16,835 nucleotides of DNA. It comes from CAZFCK01 sp964517355 (GTDB taxonomy: Bacteria; Desulfobacterota; Desulfovibrionia; Desulfovibrionales; Desulfovibrionaceae). Positions 1-7,387 of this stretch are shown here, piece after piece. The position numbers and the translations under genes were made by a program. The notes beneath the pieces were generated by a model. The model was not told where the DNA came from, searched no databases, and saw only the letters and a list, made by a program, of their open reading frames with translations. Where the stretch lies: contig CAZFCK010000097.1 in the NCBI GenBank assembly GCA_964517355.1, positions 1 to 16,835 of the forward strand. The letters run 5' to 3'. Each line of letters opens with the position of its first letter. The stretch's first letter is position 1.

Positions 1-3
1 ATA

Positions 4-38
4 AGAGCATCTAGCGCTTTTCAAGCGTGAGATGCTCT
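4..38. repeat. Imperfect hairpin, likely 3' end signal or REP-like element
   Basis: A 9-bp arm AGAGCATCT (4-12) is exactly complementary to AGATGCTCT (30-38). Inside it, CGCTT (15-19) pairs with AAGCG (23-27) around a 3-base loop, with a G-T pair and one mismatch between the two stems. The hairpin lies downstream of the M24 peptidase gene as read on the minus strand, so it may have been that operon's transcription end before the 59-299 element arrived. No T-run is visible on the minus-strand side because the window ends there. A dispersed repeat is equally possible. Confidence 0.5.
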
Positions 39-115
39 AGAAATGGGAAATGGTATTAGGGCCTGTTTCTAAAATAAAAATGATTATGGAAGGCCGTTCA
101 AAGACATCATAAGAA

Positions 116-143
116 ATTATAATGAGATATTTAACCTCCTCAA
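116..143 (-). promoter_or_regulatory. Candidate sigma70 promoter reading out of the element
   Basis: On the minus strand TTGAGG (143-138) and a perfect TATAAT (121-116) are separated by 16 bases. It points leftward, out of the MITE-like element and out of the window. It was found by consensus matching only, in an AT-rich stretch where chance matches are common. Confidence 0.35.
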
Positions 144-170
144 AATTAGAAAGTTTGGGAAGGGGAGAGC

Positions 171-265
171 GCGAGAGGGGAAACCCTAGCTCTGCTGTCG
201 CCAGCCGTAAGGCGCGAAACGACCGCGCCTAACGGCTGCCGCTAACAAAGGGTTTTCCCTCTCGC
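171..265. repeat. Two-level stem-loop core of the MITE-like element
   Basis: The outer stem pairs 171-187 with 249-265. The reverse complement of the left arm differs from AGGGTTTTCCCTCTCGC at only one of 17 positions. The inner stem pairs 202-216 (CAGCCGTAAGGCGCG) with 224-238 (CGCGCCTAACGGCTG), 14 of 15 positions, around the 7-base loop 217-223. Such a structure would fold strongly in RNA or single-stranded DNA. It could act as a transcription end for the minus-strand operon, although no long T-run follows it. Confidence 0.7.
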
Positions 266-298
266 ATTTTCTTTTCGAAACGAATTTAGAAACACAGC

Positions 299-1549
299 CT
301 AGTTGCCGCGAGCTTCCAGAGGAATGATTTCGTAACGGTCGCCCGTGATGCAGACGCCCCCTTCTTCGGTGACTTCAAAGGTATTTTCCACGCCCACCAT
401 GCCCAGGCGCCGCAATCCGATTTTTGGTTCCAGCGCCAGGACCATGCCCTTTTCCAAGGGCGCGTCGAAACCTTTGGCAATGACCGGGTACTCGTCGATA
501 TGCAGGCCTATGCCATGGCCGATGAAGGGCACTTTGTTGTTGTCCAGGCCCATAAAGCCTTCAAGCATGTCGGCCTGTTCGGCTATGGCCATGCCTTCGG
601 CGTACAGTTTGCTGGGAATGGCGCCGGGCCGCAGATTGCGGGCGATGTGGTTTTGCACGTCTATACACACTTGGTGGGCGCGGGCGGCCGCGGCCGGGAT
701 GTCAGTCCCGCCCCAGTACACTTGTGTCTTGTCGGTCTGGTAGCCTTCCAGGCAAAAGCCGATGTCGCAGGTCAGCGGTTCTCCCCTTTTCCACACTTTG
801 CCCGAATAGCCCATGAAAGGCGCGGCGGGATGCTCTCCCATGAGCCCCACCGGACCGTTGTAGCGGCTGGGGTAATTGGCGCTGTCGCCCGCCGCCACAT
901 GTCCGAGAAAGATTTCCTCGCCCGCTGTGCTCATGCGCAACAGGCCCGTGTGGCCCAATGCATAAAAAGCTTCCCATGATTTGTGCGAGATTTCGCGTTC
1001 AGTCATGCCGGGGGCGATCATTTTTGGCAGAAGCTGTTGCAGCGCGTGGTCGTGGCGTTGTCCGGAGAGACGCAATTTTACCAGTTCCCATTCGCTTTTG
1101 ACGCTGCGTGTCTTTGCCAACACGCTGTCGCCCGGAACAAAGGTGAGGTTTTTGAGCCGCGAGGTAAGCAGGTTCGCCATATTCCAGGGCAGCCCTCCCA
1201 TTTCCGCGGCGATGGGCGCATCGTCCTCCGGCAGAGGGCTTCCTGCGTCGGCGAACAGCGCCGGCAGATCCGAGTAGGAGCGGAACGAGAACTGGGCATG
1301 CACCGGGCTTTCCAATCGCGCGCGCTCCAGCCCCTTGCGGCAGAGAAGCACAGGCGCGCCATTTCTGGGCAGCCAGAAAGCGCCGTTACCCAACGTGCCG
1401 GACAGGTAATAGATGTTGACCGGTGAAAAAACGAGCAGCCCCGCGGCGAGGGGTATTTCCGCGGCCATAAGGGCACGGCAGCGTTCGTGACGCTTTTCGA
1501 TCTCCGCGAGGGGCATGGATTCAATGGCCGAAAAAGGTTGTGTGATCAT
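299..1549 (-). CDS. M24-family metallopeptidase (Xaa-Pro aminopeptidase-like)
   Basis: Predicted cytoplasmic dimetal aminopeptidase of the creatinase/prolidase fold, which typically removes an N-terminal residue before proline. Counting from the upstream in-frame ATG at 1561, residues 1-160 form the creatinase-like N-terminal domain and 165-415 the pita-bread catalytic domain. All five expected metal ligands are visible: D266 and D277 (in DIGFCLEGYQTD), H349 (GHGIGLH), E378 (ALEP) and E392 (GVEN). I prefer the ATG at 1549, giving 416 residues, because GGAG lies 6 bases before it. The ATG at 1561 has only a weak site. The gene follows the ABC transporter gene by 13-25 bases and is probably cotranscribed with it. 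The stop codon TAG falls within the right junction of the MITE-like element. Substrate specificity cannot be read from sequence; dipeptidase or creatinase-like activity remains possible. Confidence 0.93.
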   Translation of the reverse strand: MITQPFSAIESMPLAEIEKRHERCRALMAAEIPLAAGLLVFSPVNIYYLSGTLGNGAFWLPRNGAPVLLCRKGLERARLESPVHAQFSFRSYSDLPALFADAGSPLPEDDAPIAAEMGGLPWNMANLLTSRLKNLTFVPGDSVLAKTRSVKSEWELVKLRLSGQRHDHALQQLLPKMIAPGMTEREISHKSWEAFYALGHTGLLRMSTAGEEIFLGHVAAGDSANYPSRYNGPVGLMGEHPAAPFMGYSGKVWKRGEPLTCDIGFCLEGYQTDKTQVYWGGTDIPAAAARAHQVCIDVQNHIARNLRPGAIPSKLYAEGMAIAEQADMLEGFMGLDNNKVPFIGHGIGLHIDEYPVIAKGFDAPLEKGMVLALEPKIGLRRLGMVGVENTFEVTEEGGVCITGDRYEIIPLEARGN

Positions 1550-1574
1550 GGTTTGCTCCATCCGCTTTCGGTGG

Positions 1575-4500
1575 TTAACTCATTCGTGAACGTCTGCGGG
1601 AGGCGCTTGAAAAGTTGCGCATGGTTCCGGAGACAAGGGAGATGATGCGTTCGCGATATTTGAGCATGACAAGGGAAAGGCAATTCAGCAGAATCGCGAT
1701 GACGAGCAGCACCGTTGCATTGTAGTACACCGTGCTGACTTCCCTGTTGGTGAAGAAAAAGACCTTGTTGCGAACGAACATGGGGTAGGCGTAGTCCCAG
1801 CTTGTCTTGGGCAGGGCCAGTTCCACGTCCATGTCTTCCGGGAGCCTTTTCTCCAGATATTGTTTCAATTGGTTTTCACCCACGCTGACTGCGTCATGCA
1901 CGTTCTTATTGCCGTAACTGTGCTTATATTCCTGGCGAAATCGTTCAAGTTCTTGTGAAAGTTCTTGTTCCCGGCGTTCATAGGCGTCTGCGCCGTAGAG
2001 TTCCTTATAGCTTTCGCGCGCGTATTTGAAGCGTTTGAGCTGGTCGAGCAGCTGTTGGTGCGTGCTGTCGTATTTGTTTTCCGTCTCCTGGAGGACAATG
2101 AGCGCTTCATAGGCCCAACGCGAGGGCATGAGCTGGCAAATTTCCGGAATGGGGCTGTTTTCGAAAAACGTGAGCTTGACGTTCATTTTTTCATATTCGA
2201 TGAGCGCCCCTCCCAGGATGATTTGTGGAATAAGCACGAGCGGCACCACGTTGAGCGCGGCTTTTGAAGTGAGTCTGGGCACGGCGGAGATGAAGAGCCC
2301 TGCGGAGATGCCTGCATAGGAAAGCAGGGTGAGAAAGGCGAGGTAGACGAAAAACAGTTCGCGTACGTCGATGATCAGGAAGCCGAGTCCGATGAAAAGA
2401 GCGTCTTGTACGAGGGCGAAAAGCACCAGCACCACCATTTTCGCCGCCATGTAACTGCGATGCGTGATATTGAGCATGCGTTCGCGCAAAAAGAGCGCGG
2501 TATCGCCGATTATTTCATCCACGCTGTTGGTCATGCCCAGAAACAACGAAACAATGACCGCGACAAAGAGAAAGGTGCGGAACAGGTCGTTGGTATACAG
2601 GGTGTAGTCGCCCTGGGGCGTGTATTTGAGGATAAAGCCCACCCCCGCCCCAAGCAGTGGGGCTTCGAGAAAGGTGATCAGCAGGTTGGCGCGGTCCCGC
2701 ATCTTATTGGTGAAGTTGCGCCTGAGCAGTGTGACGAACTGGTTGAAGCGCTCTCGCGGCGTGATATCGCGTTGCGGCGGGAGCACGTCGCGCGTGGGCA
2801 GCTTCACGTTGCTGAACCAGGAGGAGACGACCTTGCGCCTGTATTGGCGTTTCCAGTATTCCGGGGAATATTTGCGTTCGCCGAGCACGGTGCCGTCGAT
2901 ATCCTTTAAGGAATCTTCCAGGCTGTCCAGGAGCACGTTTGGCTGGACCGTTTTACAATAGGGGCATTCCACCTCCACGGGTTCGCCGGCCTGCGTCGCT
3001 TCAAGGTGGCGTTTGAAATATTCCAGGGCGGAGTAGGCGGTGCCGTAATAGGCCATGCGCCCCCCGTGATCCAGCAGAATCACTTTATTGAACATCTTGT
3101 AAAGCTTTGAGCCTGGTTGGTGGATAACGGCCACCACGATTTTGCCGCTCAAGGTGATGTTGGCAAGAAGTTCAAGAATTTTTTCCGAGTCTTTGGAGGA
3201 AAGGCCGGATGTCGGCTCGTCGAGAAAAAATATTTCAGCGTCCGAGAGCAGTTCAAGGCCAATGTTCAGGCGTTTGCGTTCGCCGCCGGAGAGTGTTTTC
3301 TGTGTGGGCTGCCCCACGCGGGTGTCGCCTTTTTCTTTGAGCCGGATTTTGTCCAGAACCAGATCGATACGGGCGCCAAGTTCTTCATCGGTTTTTTCTG
3401 GAAAACGCAATCGTGCGTGATAATAAAGGTTTTCTCTAACCGTGAGATTGGAGAGCAGCAAGTCGTCTTGGGGGACATAGCCGAAATAGTCTTTGAGTTG
3501 CTCATAGGATTTATGGAGGTCGTGCTGGTCCACGAGCACGCGGCCGCTTTGCGGTTTGGCCAGTCCGCTGATCAGGGAAAGCAGGGTGGATTTGCCGCTG
3601 CCGCTGGGGCCCATGATGCAAACCAGTTCGCCGTACTCGATTTCGAAGGTCACGTCGTCCAGGCCCTGGGTTCCGTCGTCGAACCTATAGCGCAGGGATT
3701 CGGCCACGAGTTTTCTGAAACTGAAGATGGAGCGCCGCAAACAGGAGGCTTTGGCATCCAGTTCGATAAAATTATCATGTAAAAATAGTGTATCGCCATG
3801 GGCCAGTTCCAGGCCCGAGGGCGCCACTTTGCCGTTGCAGTACACCTGATACGGGCAACTGCCTTTTTCCAGAATGAATTTGCCGGAATCCACGCGTATG
3901 GCCGCTCGCCACCGTTCAGGCAGGGCGTCGTGGATAAAAAGGTCGGCTTTGATGTCGTTGCTGATGATATAGCGCGAGCGCTCGGAGGTGAGGGGCAGTT
4001 CCCCCCTGGAAGAGATATAGTAAAAGGCCTCGCGCAAATCCAAACGGAAGCCGTTGACATAGACCTCGTCATTGAGGTTCATGCGGACGCTGGAGCGCAC
4101 CCTGCGCCTGTTGTGGGCGATAACCGCATCGGAATCCAACGGTTCAAGAGAAATGTGCGATTGGTTGATATCCAGCCTGAGCAAGCCCTGGGGGCCGGGC
4201 TTGAGGGAGAAACCCAGTTCCAGATCTTTTTGCTGGACATAAAGCTTAATATTTAACTTATTGACTTTGTTGCGGAAGTAAACGATCAAGTCCTGATAGC
4301 GCAGGCTGTAGTCGTTGATGCGGATGTGAAAATGCTGCGTGATGCGTGCCGTGTAGCCGCTTTTAAGGGTATTGCCTTCCACCACGACCTTGTGTTCGTC
4401 ATTTCTCGCAGTGATGCAATACAGATTGTGGATGCGGCGGACCACGAGATCCAGGCCGGGAAAGGGGAGCCAGACATCGGCCGTTTCAACATCTCCGGTG

Positions 4501-4961
4501 ATGCGCAGAGTGAGGATCGACGACGCCGCCAGTTGTTCGGGGGTGGCCTTGCCGATACCGCAGGCGTCTTCCAGATAGGCCACGTCTTCAGGTGCGATGA
4601 GCATTTGCATGGCCAGATTGCGTGCCGCAAGAAGCTCGTTTTCCGTGACGCCGTCGGATTGAAGGAATTCAAAAAGGGTCAACAGGCAAAAGACTTTTTC
4701 CTGGTACGAGAGACGGGTGTTGAGGTCTTTGGCAAGGTATTCCGGATGCAGGGGGTCGAGCACCGCCGCGTCAAAGCGCGAACAAAAATAATCGGTGATG
4801 TCTTCCGGGTATAATGTCGCATAAAAGTTGCGTACAAAAGCCCGTTTTTCCGGTTTTTCACCGGTGTGCCCCGCCACGCATGCGAAAGCGCGCAGCATTT
4901 GCATGGCCAGGCTGTTTTCCAGAGCGCGCTCGGAGGCGCTTGTCAAAGGGCTTTCTTGCAT
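1575..4961 (-). CDS. ABC transporter with TerB-like and FHA-like regions fused to ATPase and ABC-2 permease
   Basis: A 1128-residue half-transporter of ABCG type, with the ATPase before the membrane domain. Residues 1-135 are helical and TerB-like. Residues 150-405 are beta-rich, and 325-402 resemble an FHA domain. The ATPase spans about 418-645: Walker A GPSGSGKST (451-459), Q-loop Q498, signature LSGGE (557-561), Walker B ending LDEP (580-583) and H-loop H614. A linker carries CPYC (666-669). Likely membrane helices lie near 757-778, 793-811, 838-863, 866-893, 902-920 and 1079-1101, with a charged helical loop at 955-1040 between the last two. The start ATG has AGGA about 8 bases upstream. 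It likely works as a dimer in the inner membrane; direction and substrate are unknown, though this layout usually exports. The FHA-like part lacks the usual GR and SxxH motifs, so phosphothreonine binding is doubtful. Confidence 0.93.
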   Translation of the reverse strand: MQESPLTSASERALENSLAMQMLRAFACVAGHTGEKPEKRAFVRNFYATLYPEDITDYFCSRFDAAVLDPLHPEYLAKDLNTRLSYQEKVFCLLTLFEFLQSDGVTENELLAARNLAMQMLIAPEDVAYLEDACGIGKATPEQLAASSILTLRITGDVETADVWLPFPGLDLVVRRIHNLYCITARNDEHKVVVEGNTLKSGYTARITQHFHIRINDYSLRYQDLIVYFRNKVNKLNIKLYVQQKDLELGFSLKPGPQGLLRLDINQSHISLEPLDSDAVIAHNRRRVRSSVRMNLNDEVYVNGFRLDLREAFYYISSRGELPLTSERSRYIISNDIKADLFIHDALPERWRAAIRVDSGKFILEKGSCPYQVYCNGKVAPSGLELAHGDTLFLHDNFIELDAKASCLRRSIFSFRKLVAESLRYRFDDGTQGLDDVTFEIEYGELVCIMGPSGSGKSTLLSLISGLAKPQSGRVLVDQHDLHKSYEQLKDYFGYVPQDDLLLSNLTVRENLYYHARLRFPEKTDEELGARIDLVLDKIRLKEKGDTRVGQPTQKTLSGGERKRLNIGLELLSDAEIFFLDEPTSGLSSKDSEKILELLANITLSGKIVVAVIHQPGSKLYKMFNKVILLDHGGRMAYYGTAYSALEYFKRHLEATQAGEPVEVECPYCKTVQPNVLLDSLEDSLKDIDGTVLGERKYSPEYWKRQYRRKVVSSWFSNVKLPTRDVLPPQRDITPRERFNQFVTLLRRNFTNKMRDRANLLITFLEAPLLGAGVGFILKYTPQGDYTLYTNDLFRTFLFVAVIVSLFLGMTNSVDEIIGDTALFLRERMLNITHRSYMAAKMVVLVLFALVQDALFIGLGFLIIDVRELFFVYLAFLTLLSYAGISAGLFISAVPRLTSKAALNVVPLVLIPQIILGGALIEYEKMNVKLTFFENSPIPEICQLMPSRWAYEALIVLQETENKYDSTHQQLLDQLKRFKYARESYKELYGADAYERREQELSQELERFRQEYKHSYGNKNVHDAVSVGENQLKQYLEKRLPEDMDVELALPKTSWDYAYPMFVRNKVFFFTNREVSTVYYNATVLLVIAILLNCLSLVMLKYRERIISLVSGTMRNFSSASRRRSRMS

Positions 4962-5009
4962 ATGCCGATCCTGGAATCATGCGTTAAGGGTGAGTACGAA
5001 GCGGGCCGT

Positions 5010-5052
5010 AAAAAAACGCCGCGAACCGGAACAAGTCTCGGACACGCGGCGT
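5010..5052 (-). terminator. Intrinsic terminator of the exported-protein operon
   Basis: On the minus strand ACGCCGCG (5052-5045) and CGCGGCGT (5023-5016) form an 8-bp GC-rich stem with a loop of about 21 bases, followed directly by a run of T (plus-strand A run at 5010-5016). It lies 144 bases beyond the stop codon at 5196 and ends about 48 bases before the ABC transporter start. It should therefore separate the two transcription units. Confidence 0.8.
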
Positions 5053-5195
5053 GGAAGAACTCTTTGTAATTTTCGCCGGCCAGTGAAAATCAATGCTCTC
5101 GCGAATACAAGCGGCAATGGAGTCTTTGCGATGCAAGATCTATGGTCAAGACTGCAAAGCCTCCCGCCCCGTCACAACGCCATTGGCTTTCAAGG

Positions 5196-5654
5196 CTATT
5201 TGAATCCCGAGATAATGAACCAATAGCCCCCGCGGGGTTCGCATTCCACCATAGTCACCTTGATGTGGTAAATACCGCTCCATTCCGCCAGGTAAATGAC
5301 TTCGGCTTGAGGTTCGTTCATGATATTCGCCGAAACCAGCTCCCAGTTTTCGTCGTAAATGCGAATCTGCAACGCATGCGTGTTGTCGTCTCCGGCGGTG
5401 TAAAAAAAGTATTCGTTGCCGGCGGAAAGTTGGGTGTCGAAATAATAGGATTCCCCTTTTTCCAATTTGCCGATTTGCAGTTCCTCGCGGATGTGAAATC
5501 CATCCTCGTTGTAAACGTCCATGGCTTCATAGGCCAGGTCCCTCGCTTCGAGTCGGTCGGCGCGGGCGGAGGGTGCGGCAAGGGTCACGCAAAGGGCCGC
5601 CGCAATGAAGGCCAAAAGGATACAGGGGTGCTTAAGGGGCAGCTGGTCGGGCAT
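5196..5654 (-). CDS. Exported beta-rich protein, PPC-like, function unknown
   Basis: A 152-residue protein with a Sec signal peptide: hydrophobic stretch CILLAFIAAALCVTLAA then a probable signal peptidase I site after SARA, about residue 32. The mature part of about 120 residues is rich in predicted beta strands, with YYFDTQLSAGNEYFFYT and, near the end, a SGIYHIKV strand and a final GYWFIISG strand. This pattern recalls pre-peptidase C-terminal (PPC-type) sandwich domains, but the match is only by eye. I chose the ATG at 5654 over an upstream TTG at 5672 because GAGGA lies about 8 bases before it. The gene starts four bases after the stop of the preceding exported-protein gene, so the two are probably cotranscribed and translationally coupled. 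Two cysteines remain in or near the signal and one (in VECEPRG) in the mature part. Probably periplasmic; role unknown. Confidence 0.8.
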   Translation of the reverse strand: MPDQLPLKHPCILLAFIAAALCVTLAAPSARADRLEARDLAYEAMDVYNEDGFHIREELQIGKLEKGESYYFDTQLSAGNEYFFYTAGDDNTHALQIRIYDENWELVSANIMNEPQAEVIYLAEWSGIYHIKVTMVECEPRGGYWFIISGFK

Positions 5655-5658
5655 CTCG

Positions 5659-6459
5659 CTATCCTCGTTCAATCAGACTTACCAGTTCCGAGCTGATGGC
5701 ATGAAGCTTTTCAATATTATCCTTTGGTACAGGATTTTTGAAGCCGACATCAACCAGTTTTTTGATTTCCGGCAGCTTTGCCTTGAGTTCTTGCACTGCG
5801 GGATGGTCGCTTTGATCCGGGCGCAAATCTTTGAGCTTTGCGTCGAAATAATCAACAAGTCGAGGTTGATACAGAACTGAAGAAGCTGTGGGTTCGTAAC
5901 GGTCCGTGAGGATTTTCGTGGTGGCGCGCAGACCTTCCAACCAGCCTCCGGCGCTTACAAGAACGGCGATATCCTGATCTCCCAGACGTTTGATCTCCTC
6001 AAGCACGTCTTCACGCAAGGAATCAAGCTCGCGATGCAGTTCGTGCCACTTATCCTGCTTGGAAAGATCTTCAAAGGTTTTGCCTTTGTCCAGTATCGTT
6101 TCACGAACAAGCAACTCCTCGGCCAGCGTGACAATAACAACAATCATTTCGCCAAGTTTGGCCTTGTCTTTGGCCTGAATTGCCAAGAAACCATCCGCCG
6201 AGCGCACCCCGAGGTTCAAGGCGCGCAGATAATCGCTTTCGTAATCATACTTGGAAGAGTACGAAGCGGCGTCAACCCAGTCCGCCTTGCCCATTTTATC
6301 CAAGGCCACAAAGACTTCGGAAGGCGAGGGCAATAAGAGCAGTTCGGAAAACTTGTCTTTTTCATCATCGGACAATGTGCTGTCACTGGAAGCCGCGGCC
6401 AAACCGAAACTCAATGCTAGGGCCAGGAGCACCAAAAGAGGTCCGAGGGTCCTTTTCAT
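5659..6459 (-). CDS. Exported helical protein of unknown function
   Basis: A 266-residue protein with a clear Sec signal peptide (MKRTLGPLLVLLALALSFG then AAA before SSDS). The mature part is strongly charged and predicted alpha-helical. It contains LNLGVRSADGFLA and SAGGWLEGL, which look like conserved motifs of a family of exported helical proteins known from Bacteroidetes and other Gram-negatives. That link is from memory and unverified. No cysteine occurs in the mature chain and no lipobox is visible, so it should be soluble in the periplasm. The start at 6459 is chosen over an in-frame ATG at 6540 because AAAGGAG sits 7 bases upstream and the signal peptide begins there. It is the first gene of a two-gene unit ending at the 5010-5052 terminator. 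Confidence 0.85.
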   Translation of the reverse strand: MKRTLGPLLVLLALALSFGLAAASSDSTLSDDEKDKFSELLLLPSPSEVFVALDKMGKADWVDAASYSSKYDYESDYLRALNLGVRSADGFLAIQAKDKAKLGEMIVVIVTLAEELLVRETILDKGKTFEDLSKQDKWHELHRELDSLREDVLEEIKRLGDQDIAVLVSAGGWLEGLRATTKILTDRYEPTASSVLYQPRLVDYFDAKLKDLRPDQSDHPAVQELKAKLPEIKKLVDVGFKNPVPKDNIEKLHAISSELVSLIERG

Positions 6460-6881
6460 TGTCGCAACTCCTTTTGTAATCGTCCCTAACGGGGCGTTGT
6501 TTTTACGACAGTACAGTTCATATGATAATTTGCAAAGCATTTCAATGCATCGGCTCCGGCAAACTTCGAATAATCGGAAAAATTACCATTGTTGTCCAGC
6601 TCTTGAGTAAGGTTTCCTGAAGAAAGACCTCCAGGGCACGGCTTTTGGCCATGGAAACATATTACTATTATTCACAGTATATTATGTGGTGCGAGAGAAC
6701 GTAGCGTGCTACAATTCGGTTTCACGTGGCGCACAAAGACACGCGGTTTGATTGTGATATGAAAAGAGGGGAGTTTCGGGAGTTTTCAAGCTAGGCAAAA
6801 TACGCTACATCCAAAAACCGCTCGAACGAGAGCCTTACTGGCGGGTCCCATGCTTTTTCTCCAATGAACCAAGGATAGAAT
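6460..6881. other. Non-coding gap between divergent operons
   Basis: This 422-bp region separates minus-strand and plus-strand transcription units, so it must hold promoters for both. Apart from the minus-strand candidate at 6517-6545, there is an AT-rich interrupted dyad, ACATATTACT-N9-AGTATATTATGT (6657-6687), and a small GTAGC/GCTAC hairpin (6701-6712). I see no convincing plus-strand promoter, RNA gene or small ORF with a good ribosome site. Confidence 0.5.
6517..6545 (-). promoter_or_regulatory. Candidate sigma70 promoter for the exported-protein operon
   Basis: On the minus strand TTGAAA (6545-6540) and TATGAA (6522-6517) are spaced by exactly 17 bases, about 58 bases upstream of the preferred start codon at 6459. 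Both boxes differ from consensus at one or two positions. Found by eye only. Confidence 0.45.
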
Positions 6882-7361
6882 GTGATCAACGATCAGGATC
6901 AAGACAGTCGTTTCGGTAATAATTCCGTGTTCAATTGCCGGATGTGCGGCGAATGTTGCCGCGGCGCCGGCGGCATCGTCCTTTCTCAAAAAGATATCGA
7001 ACGCTTGGCCGGGCACCTCGATCTTTCAATTTCGACTTTTTTGCAGCAATATGCTGAACATAAAAACGGTAAATACCGTCTCAAGGTCGGGCTGGATGAA
7101 TATTGCGTCTTCTTTCGCCAAGGGTGCAACGTGCATGACGCCAAGCCTGATATTTGCCGTGCCTGGCCTTTTTTCAAAGGCAACATTGTTGATCCGTACA
7201 GTTTCGCAATGGCTAAGGAATATTGCCCCGGTATCCACCCCGAAGCTTCCCATGAGGCCTTTGCCGCCGAAGGCATGGCTTTTTTACGTGAAGAAGGGTT
7301 GTTGTGCGATGATCACGACGGGGGCGCATCCGCTTTGTGCATTGAGAAACAAGGCGACTGA
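6882..7361 (+). CDS. YkgJ-family cysteine-cluster protein
   Basis: A 159-residue cytoplasmic protein of the YkgJ/UPF0153 family, proposed to bind zinc or an iron-sulfur cluster; its biochemical role is not settled. Eight cysteines fit the family pattern: C19, C22, C25 and C26 in NCRMCGECCRGAGG, then C75, C82 (GCNVHD), C92 in the hallmark PDICRAWPF, and C115 in EYCPG. A ninth cysteine near the C-terminus and one more near residue 142 are extra. Translation starts at a GTG at 6882 with AAGGAT about 6 bases upstream. No earlier in-frame start has a better site. A J-domain gene follows after 26 bases on the same strand, so the two are probably cotranscribed and might cooperate in folding or assembling a metal protein, which is inference. 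Confidence 0.9.
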   Translation: MINDQDQDSRFGNNSVFNCRMCGECCRGAGGIVLSQKDIERLAGHLDLSISTFLQQYAEHKNGKYRLKVGLDEYCVFFRQGCNVHDAKPDICRAWPFFKGNIVDPYSFAMAKEYCPGIHPEASHEAFAAEGMAFLREEGLLCDDHDGGASALCIEKQGD

Positions 7362-7387
7362 ATCGCAGGTGTACCAGGGGTTTCACG

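Larger units (their letters stand above)
59..299. mobile_element. MITE-like non-autonomous element with nested inverted repeats
   Basis: The ends are inverted copies: TGTTTCTAAA at 64-73 matches TTTAGAAACA at 285-294, and the outer bases GGCC and AGCC are nearly symmetrical. Both ends abut a TA (57-58 and 300-301) within YTAR-like tetramers (TTAG at 56-59, CTAG at 299-302). That is the kind of target duplicated by IS5- or IS630-type transposases. A second inverted pair (171-187 with 249-265) and a third (202-216 with 224-238) lie inside. No ORF of note is present, so any mobility would need a transposase in trans. The right end overlaps the stop codon of the M24 peptidase gene. An insertion element is inferred from structure alone. 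A structured RNA or a complex terminator is the alternative. Confidence 0.55.

Noticed and set aside
500..979. Plus-strand ORFs opposite the M24 peptidase gene
   Set aside because: The minus strand holds all five metal ligands in one frame; the plus-strand frames show no family motif.
3117..3782. Plus-strand ORF opposite the ABC ATPase domain
   Set aside because: The opposite strand encodes Walker A, signature and Walker B motifs in a conserved frame; this one has no motif.
6657..6687. AT-rich interrupted palindrome as an operator
   Set aside because: The arms are short with a central mismatch, and AT-rich dyads are common by chance; kept only as a note in the gap entry.
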